From: SVTX01 sp045632305
GTDB lineage: Bacteria; Bacillota; Clostridia; Oscillospirales; CAG-272
Direction: 5' to 3'
NCBI GenBank assembly: GCA_045632305.1
Contig: JAZQWL010000010.1
Coordinates: 62,001 to 126,000 of the forward strand
Length of the DNA stretch: 64,000 nucleotides
This document shows positions 59,300 to 64,000 of the stretch, one piece after another. The position numbers were made by a program, and so were the translations under genes. The first letter of the stretch is position 1. The number at the start of each line of letters is the position of its first letter. The notes under the pieces were generated by a model, which did not search any database, was not told the origin of the DNA, and worked only from the letters and a program-made list of their open reading frames with translations.

Positions 59300-60208
59300 A
59301 TGAAAACCCATAAAAATATTTTGATTGCATTTATATTGAATTTCGCATTTTCGATCTTCGAATTTTTCGGCGGAGTTTTCACGGGAAGCGTTGCCATTAC
59401 CTCTGATGCAGTTCACGATCTCGGAGATGCTATGAGTATTGGTATGTCGTTCTTTCTCGAAAAAAAGAGCAAGCGTCAGCCCGACGAAAAATACACCTAT
59501 GGATACACGAGATTTTCGGTGCTCGGCGGGGTAATAACCACCTTTATTCTTCTTATCGGTTCTGCCGCGGTTATTTATAATGCAGTGCATAGAATTTTCA
59601 ACCCCGTCGAAATTAATTATAACGGAATGATAATTTTTGCGATCGTGGGGGTTTGTGTTAACCTGGCGGCGGCATTCTTTACACATGGAGGGGATTCGTT
59701 TAATCAAAAGGCCGTGAATCTTCACATGATCGAGGACGTTCTCGGTTGGGTGGTCGTTCTTGTGGGCGCGATCGTTATGCGCTTTACCGACTTCTATCTT
59801 ATTGACCCTATTATGTCGATTGGAGTGGCAACCTTTATTCTTGTGAGCGCGATAGGGAACCTTAAGACCGCTCTTGATATTTTCCTTGAAAAGAATCCTA
59901 TGAGCCGTGAGATCAAGGAGATCAAGGAGCATATAACCCGTATTGAGGGCGTGCTCGGTGTTCATCATATTCATATCCGTTCGACTGACGGATATAACGT
60001 TTTTGCGAGCATGCACGTTGTTGTAAACGGTGATCACAAGGAGATTAAAGCGAAAATTCGCGAGGAGCTTTCCAAGCACGGAATCTGTCATGCTACCCTT
60101 GAGCTTGAAGACGAGGGTGAGGAGTGCGGAGCGGAGTTCTGTCATCTTGAATTTGAGGAGAGCGCGGGACATCACCATCACCACCATCACCACCATCATC
60201 ACCATTAA
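59300..60208 (+). CDS. Cation diffusion facilitator (zinc exporter) with native poly-His tail
   Basis: 302 residues, six membrane helices and a cytosolic C-terminal domain. The transport site has HxxxD in helix 2 (H39, D43) and HMIED in helix 5, a pair typical of zinc-type CDFs (CzcD/ZitB). The protein ends in twelve consecutive His (291-302), preceded by Cys and His (EECGAEFCH). CDFs usually carry His-rich loops between helices 4 and 5; here the run is at the C-terminus. Probably removes zinc in exchange for protons. Confidence 0.93.
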   Translation: MKTHKNILIAFILNFAFSIFEFFGGVFTGSVAITSDAVHDLGDAMSIGMSFFLEKKSKRQPDEKYTYGYTRFSVLGGVITTFILLIGSAAVIYNAVHRIFNPVEINYNGMIIFAIVGVCVNLAAAFFTHGGDSFNQKAVNLHMIEDVLGWVVVLVGAIVMRFTDFYLIDPIMSIGVATFILVSAIGNLKTALDIFLEKNPMSREIKEIKEHITRIEGVLGVHHIHIRSTDGYNVFASMHVVVNGDHKEIKAKIREELSKHGICHATLELEDEGEECGAEFCHLEFEESAGHHHHHHHHHHHH

Positions 60209-60220
60209 TTAAATGGGGTA

Positions 60221-60249
60221 TTGCCTTTTCGTATAATTTATGCTATAAT
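60221..60249 (+). promoter_or_regulatory. Promoter of the AIM24 gene
   Basis: TTGCCT (60221-60226), 17 bp and TATAAT (60244-60249) with a TGC extended -10. Confidence 0.8.
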
Positions 60250-60283
60250 ATGGTAAAGATCATACGTCTATAAGGAGGTATTT

Positions 60284-61009
60284 ATGATTAAATATGATAT
60301 AGAGGGAGGAAATCTTCCCGTTCTTATATGCTACCCCGAGGTTGGACAGACGCTTTGCACACAGACGGGCGCGATGAGCTGGATGAGCCCCAACATGCAG
60401 ATGCAAACTAATTCTGGCGGCGGCGTTAAGAAGGTCTTTGGCAGACTTTTCTCGGGTGAATCGCTCTTTATGAATGAGTATACCCCCATAGGAAGCACGG
60501 GCACGATAGCGTTCGCTTCGAGCTTTCCCGGTTCGATCCTTCCGTATCACGTAACTCCCGGCAGGGGAATAATCGTGCAGAAGCGCGGCTTTCTCGCTAT
60601 GGAGAAAGGGCTCGACGTTTCGGTATATTTTCAGAAAAAGTTCCGTGGTGGATTTTTTGGCGGCGAGGGCTTCATTATGCAGAAAATTTCAGGTGATGGC
60701 CTTGTGTTCCTTGAAATTGACGGATACTGCAAGGAATATACCCTTGAAGCGGGACAGAGCATTATCATGAATACGGGATATCTTGCGGCTATGAGTGATA
60801 CATGCACCATGGACGTTGAAATGGTAAGGGGTGTTAAGAATATATTCCTCGGCGGTGAGGGATTGTTCAACACGCGTGTTACGGGTCCCGGTAAGGTATA
60901 TATTCAGTCCATGCCTATTTCGAATACCGCAGCGGCGATCGCGCCTTACATACAGATCGAAACAAACAATGATAACAACGGCGGAGGCGGATTTACGATT
61001 CGCTTGTAA
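60284..61009 (+). CDS. AIM24/TIGR00266 family protein
   Basis: 241 residues, beta-rich. The family pattern is seen in GAMSWMSPNMQMQT, GGLFKRMFSGES-like VFGRLFSGESLFMNEYTP, and LGGEGLFNTRVTGPGKVYIQS. AIM24 folds like a tryptophan-RNA-binding-attenuation-protein-like barrel; its bacterial role is unknown. Single gene with promoter and terminator. Confidence 0.88.
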   Translation: MIKYDIEGGNLPVLICYPEVGQTLCTQTGAMSWMSPNMQMQTNSGGGVKKVFGRLFSGESLFMNEYTPIGSTGTIAFASSFPGSILPYHVTPGRGIIVQKRGFLAMEKGLDVSVYFQKKFRGGFFGGEGFIMQKISGDGLVFLEIDGYCKEYTLEAGQSIIMNTGYLAAMSDTCTMDVEMVRGVKNIFLGGEGLFNTRVTGPGKVYIQSMPISNTAAAIAPYIQIETNNDNNGGGGFTIRL

Positions 61010-61011
61010 TA

Positions 61012-61046
61012 TGAAAAGCACCGAGAAGAAACTTCTCGGTGCTTTC
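61012..61046. terminator. Bidirectional terminator between AIM24 and recG
   Basis: AAAGCACCGAGAAG pairs with TTCTCGGTGCTTT around an AAAC loop. Confidence 0.87.
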
Positions 61047-61050
61047 TGTT

Positions 61051-63216
61051 TTAGCTTATAATATCGGATTGCAGAGTGAACATTTTCTGAATATCGTCAA
61101 GCAAGGGCTTGTGATCGTCAAGATTTTCATTTTTGATGAATTCTCTCGCGGCGGCGAACGCCTCTTCCATAAGAGATGCGTCCTCGCACATATCGGCAAG
61201 CTTGAAGTACATATCGCCGCTCTGTCTGATCTCTCGGCTTGTGGAGAGGCAGAGAAAGTCGCCGGGGCCTCGCTGCTTCAAGTCCTCCTCGGCAATCTCA
61301 AAGCCGTTGTAGGAACGCGTCATGGTTTCAAGGCGCGCTCTTGAATTCTCGGAGAGCTGGGCTTTGGATTTAGTTCCCGCAACCAAGATGCAATATGATT
61401 TTTTGCTTCCTCTTCCAACTCGACCGCGAAGCTGATGTAACTGAGAAAGACCGAATCTTTCGGCGTTTTCTACTATCATGAGCGTGGCATTAGGCACGTT
61501 CACGCCGACCTCGATAACGGTTGTGGAAACGAGAACGTCAATATTGCCTCGGGCAAAATTGTTCATAACGGTATCCTTTTCGGCTGTTTTGAGCTTACCG
61601 TGAACAAAGCCGATACGGAGATTTTGTAGTCGTGCCGCAAGCTCGTCCGCATATTGAACTGCCGCCTTGAGCGGAGGGGCGCTTGGTTTTTCAATATAGT
61701 CAAGTGAGGAGAGAGGAATTCCCGAAAGGTCGATTTCGTCGTCCTCAAGCTCCTTTTCTTCAACTGCAGGGCAAACGATATAAACCTGCGAGCCCTCGGA
61801 TACCTGCTTTTCGATAAATGCATCAAGTCGGGAGCGGTAGCTCTCGTCAACGAGGAAGGTGTCAACCTTCTGTCTGCCTACGGGCATCTCGGTAATTTTT
61901 GAAAGATTGAGATCGCCGTACATAACGAGCGCAAGTGAGCGTGGAATAGGCGTCGCGCTCATAACGAGCATGTGGGAGTGGCGACTCTTTTTTGAGAGAG
62001 TAGCGCGCTGATTTACGCCGAAGCGATGCTGCTCGTCAATTACAGTAAGCGCGGGGGAGAAAAACTCCACCTTCTCCGAAATGAGCGCCTGCGTGCCGAT
62101 CACAATATCGATACGCTCGTCGGGATCAACGCTTGAAAGCATTGCCTGAACTCTTGCCTTCTTTGCGGGGGTAAGTGAGCCCACAAGGAGCGCACACTTG
62201 ATTCCAAGCGCCTCAAACATGGGGGCGAGGTCTGCGTAGTGCTGTGTCGCGAGAATTTCGGTGGGTGCCATAAGCGCCGCCTGACCGCCGTTCTTGACGG
62301 CAATATACATAGCCGCGGCGGCTACGACCGTTTTACCGCATCCAACGTCACCGATAACGATACGGCTCATGGGAATATCGTTCTTCATATCGCGAGCGAT
62401 GTCAGAGATCGCGTTTGTCTGACCGTCTGTCAGCTTGTACGGCAAAAGGGAAAGCAAGGGTGAGACGTCGGAGTCGGGGCATTTTTTTGCCGTACCCTCG
62501 CGAGTGACTTTTTTTGCCGAGATCGCCATACCCGTGGCAAATTTGAAGAATTCGTCGAATATAAGGCGGCGCTTGGCTTCGGACAGTGATTTTATATCGG
62601 TTGGCTTGTGTATCTGATTTATTGCAAATGAAATGTCGCAAAGACCGTGCCCGTCGAGAATATCGCGGGGCATACAATCGGGAATATTGTTTTCCACAAG
62701 TGAGAGCGCGGAGTCGACATGGGACGCGATCTGCTTTTGCGAAAGTCCGTCGGTGAGCGGGTAAATAGGTGCAAATGGGGGGAGGGGCTTGTCCTCGAAA
62801 TACGGCTCTGCTACGGGGGAGCTCATTTCGTAATTTTTGCCTACTTTCTCAACCCTACCGAAAAAGCGGAAGGTTGAGCCGATGGGGAACGTGCTCTTGA
62901 GATAATCCTGATTGAAATACGTAATTTCGCACACACCAGATTCGTCGAACGCGCGGAATTTAAGGAGCGACATGCCGCGTCGAATGAGATGAACTCTTGG
63001 TGCAGTTGCAACCGTAAGAATTACTGCGCTTTTGAGGTCGGGGGACGCCTCGCAGAGCAGGGAGATGTGTGAGCGGTTTTCGTAAGCTCTCGGGAAAAAG
63101 TAGATAAGATCGCGCAGATTTTCAACGCCGAGGCGGTTGTACGCCGTCCTCTTTACTTTTCCGACGCCGTTGATAGAGCCGATAGGATATTTTGAAAGAT
63201 CGTTTAATTTTTCCAT
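61051..63216 (-). CDS. recG: ATP-dependent DNA helicase RecG
   Basis: 721 residues: N-terminal wedge domain (OB fold, about 60-150), Walker A GDVGCGKT near 293, DEQHRFG near 393, SATPIPRSLAL, and motif VI with QLRGRVGR. It remodels stalled forks and Holliday junctions. It starts 9 bp after the upstream recombinase gene ends, so the two are co-transcribed. Confidence 0.97.
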   Translation of the reverse strand: MEKLNDLSKYPIGSINGVGKVKRTAYNRLGVENLRDLIYFFPRAYENRSHISLLCEASPDLKSAVILTVATAPRVHLIRRGMSLLKFRAFDESGVCEITYFNQDYLKSTFPIGSTFRFFGRVEKVGKNYEMSSPVAEPYFEDKPLPPFAPIYPLTDGLSQKQIASHVDSALSLVENNIPDCMPRDILDGHGLCDISFAINQIHKPTDIKSLSEAKRRLIFDEFFKFATGMAISAKKVTREGTAKKCPDSDVSPLLSLLPYKLTDGQTNAISDIARDMKNDIPMSRIVIGDVGCGKTVVAAAAMYIAVKNGGQAALMAPTEILATQHYADLAPMFEALGIKCALLVGSLTPAKKARVQAMLSSVDPDERIDIVIGTQALISEKVEFFSPALTVIDEQHRFGVNQRATLSKKSRHSHMLVMSATPIPRSLALVMYGDLNLSKITEMPVGRQKVDTFLVDESYRSRLDAFIEKQVSEGSQVYIVCPAVEEKELEDDEIDLSGIPLSSLDYIEKPSAPPLKAAVQYADELAARLQNLRIGFVHGKLKTAEKDTVMNNFARGNIDVLVSTTVIEVGVNVPNATLMIVENAERFGLSQLHQLRGRVGRGSKKSYCILVAGTKSKAQLSENSRARLETMTRSYNGFEIAEEDLKQRGPGDFLCLSTSREIRQSGDMYFKLADMCEDASLMEEAFAAAREFIKNENLDDHKPLLDDIQKMFTLQSDIIS

Positions 63217-63225
63217 GGCTCCTCC

Positions 63226-64000
63226 TTAAGCATCGTCCTTTGTTACGTCTGCCCGTGTTTTGTTAATATTAGCGAGCGGGTTTTGTGACATAGCGTTCAT
63301 CATCTGTTTATCGTTTACGTGGGTATATATCTGCGTTGTGGAAAGCTGCTCGTGTCCGAGGATATCTTTAAGTACACGGATATCCACGTTGCCCGTCTGG
63401 TACATAAGAGTCGCGGCGGTATGGCGTAGCTTATGAACGGAATAGTTTTTTGAGCCGAGCCCCGACATGTCAAGGTATTTATATACCATTGCCTGTACCA
63501 TCTTGTCGCTGATACGCTTGTCGCGATTACTTAAGAACAAAGCTCTGTCATTGATGCCCTTGTATTTTTCGGTCATTCGTACGTTCTCTATATATTCGTA
63601 AAGCACTGCCTTACAGGCGTCATTGAGGTAAATTATGCGCTCCTTTGCGCCTTTACCTACAACGCGCACGTGCTCGTAATTGTTTTCAATATCCGTAATG
63701 TTTATCCCCACAAGCTCGGAAAGTCGCATGCCGCAGTTGAGAAAAAGGGTTATGATACAAAGATCGCGCAGACGGGTTTTCGAGCTTACGTCGTTTCTTA
63801 CCGTATCGATGAGCGTGAGCGCCTCGTCAAGCGAAAGAAACTTCGGGAGTGTCTTCTTGGGCTTCGGAGCTTCAATATTCGCCGCAGGGTTTTCGTCAAG
63901 ATAGCCGCGTTTGAAGGTCATGAATTTGAATAGCCCCTTTATTGCCGAGAGCTTTCTCGCTCTGGACGCCCACATATTGTCGCGCACGTTTCCCGCGTAG
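63226..64000 (-). CDS. Tyrosine recombinase, XerC/XerD type (5' end beyond window)
   Basis: At least 258 codons are open from the right edge, so only the first ~40 residues are missing. Catalytic residues are visible: Arg in GMRLSEL, Lys in GKGAKER, HKLRH, the GH of LGHEQLS, and Tyr in TQIYTHV. The core-binding domain ends in RARKLSAIKGLFKFM. XerC/D resolve chromosome dimers at dif. Which of the two, or a Xer-like paralogue, cannot be told. It is next to recG, not to phage genes. Confidence 0.9.
   Translation of the reverse strand, partial: YAGNVRDNMWASRARKLSAIKGLFKFMTFKRGYLDENPAANIEAPKPKKTLPKFLSLDEALTLIDTVRNDVSSKTRLRDLCIITLFLNCGMRLSELVGINITDIENNYEHVRVVGKGAKERIIYLNDACKAVLYEYIENVRMTEKYKGINDRALFLSNRDKRISDKMVQAMVYKYLDMSGLGSKNYSVHKLRHTAATLMYQTGNVDIRVLKDILGHEQLSTTQIYTHVNDKQMMNAMSQNPLANINKTRADVTKDDA

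Noticed and set aside
59264..60205. 313-codon minus-strand frame opposite the CDF gene
   Set aside because: Mirror of the CDF coding sequence, beginning in the poly-His codons read backwards (Met/Val run).
63226..64000. Prophage integrase acting at the tRNA-Pro repeat
   Set aside because: The protein looks like a chromosomal Xer recombinase next to recG, 58 kb away from the tRNA, with no phage genes around it.

Overview
The window looks like a chromosomal segment of an anaerobic, spore-forming member of the Clostridia, probably an uncultured gut-type lineage. The evidence is the gene order of the S10-spc-alpha ribosomal block, the Firmicutes L10 leader, RNase Y, YlbF, a CotJABC spore-coat operon, a CIRCE site before groESL and near-consensus sigma-A promoters with 17-bp spacers and extended -10 elements. 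Species cannot be named from sequence alone. Ribosomal genes favour ACA/AAG codons, while other genes use more ACG/GCG, as expected for highly expressed genes.

Layout: 1-3633 holds a heterodimeric ABC exporter and a phosphopantetheinyl transferase. 3672-4288 is a two-gene redox operon (ferredoxin-thioredoxin-reductase-like protein plus thioredoxin). 4308-4822 is a tRNA-Pro(UGG) gene whose 3' end and terminator are repeated twice downstream in a 197-bp tandem array. A YjbR-family gene and a GltS-type transporter follow. 6994-18173 is a long operon: miaB, ylbF, mutS, mutL, tgt, a HAD phosphatase, tldD, tldE. 18318-19600 is a LytTR regulator with a LiaF-like membrane partner, followed by rny.

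21523-27065 (minus strand) is a three-gene defence island of Shango type: sngA (TerB domains), sngB (BrxD-like ATPase) and sngC (Lhr-like helicase). SngA carries an in-frame 6 x 39-bp minisatellite between its conserved parts. Next come a small unknown gene, a PII-like protein with a DUF1538 membrane protein, glyS, a DUF6440 gene, rplJ-rplL with an L10 leader, and a regulator/membrane-protein pair.

34787-51059 is the S10-spc-alpha superoperon (rpsJ to rplQ with secY, adk, map, infA, rpoA), preceded by a roughly 330-nt leader. After it, 806 bp without genes is packed with covarying terminator cassettes and a branched array of small hairpins; a related array lies after groL. The remainder holds mgtE, cotJA-cotJB-cotJC, an AGCS symporter, groS-groL, a divergent TetR/zinc-CDF pair with a native 12-His tail, an AIM24 protein, recG and the 3' part of a XerC/D-type recombinase cut by the window edge.

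The most interesting items are the repeat-invaded Shango locus, the tandem tRNA-end/terminator units and the hairpin-array family.
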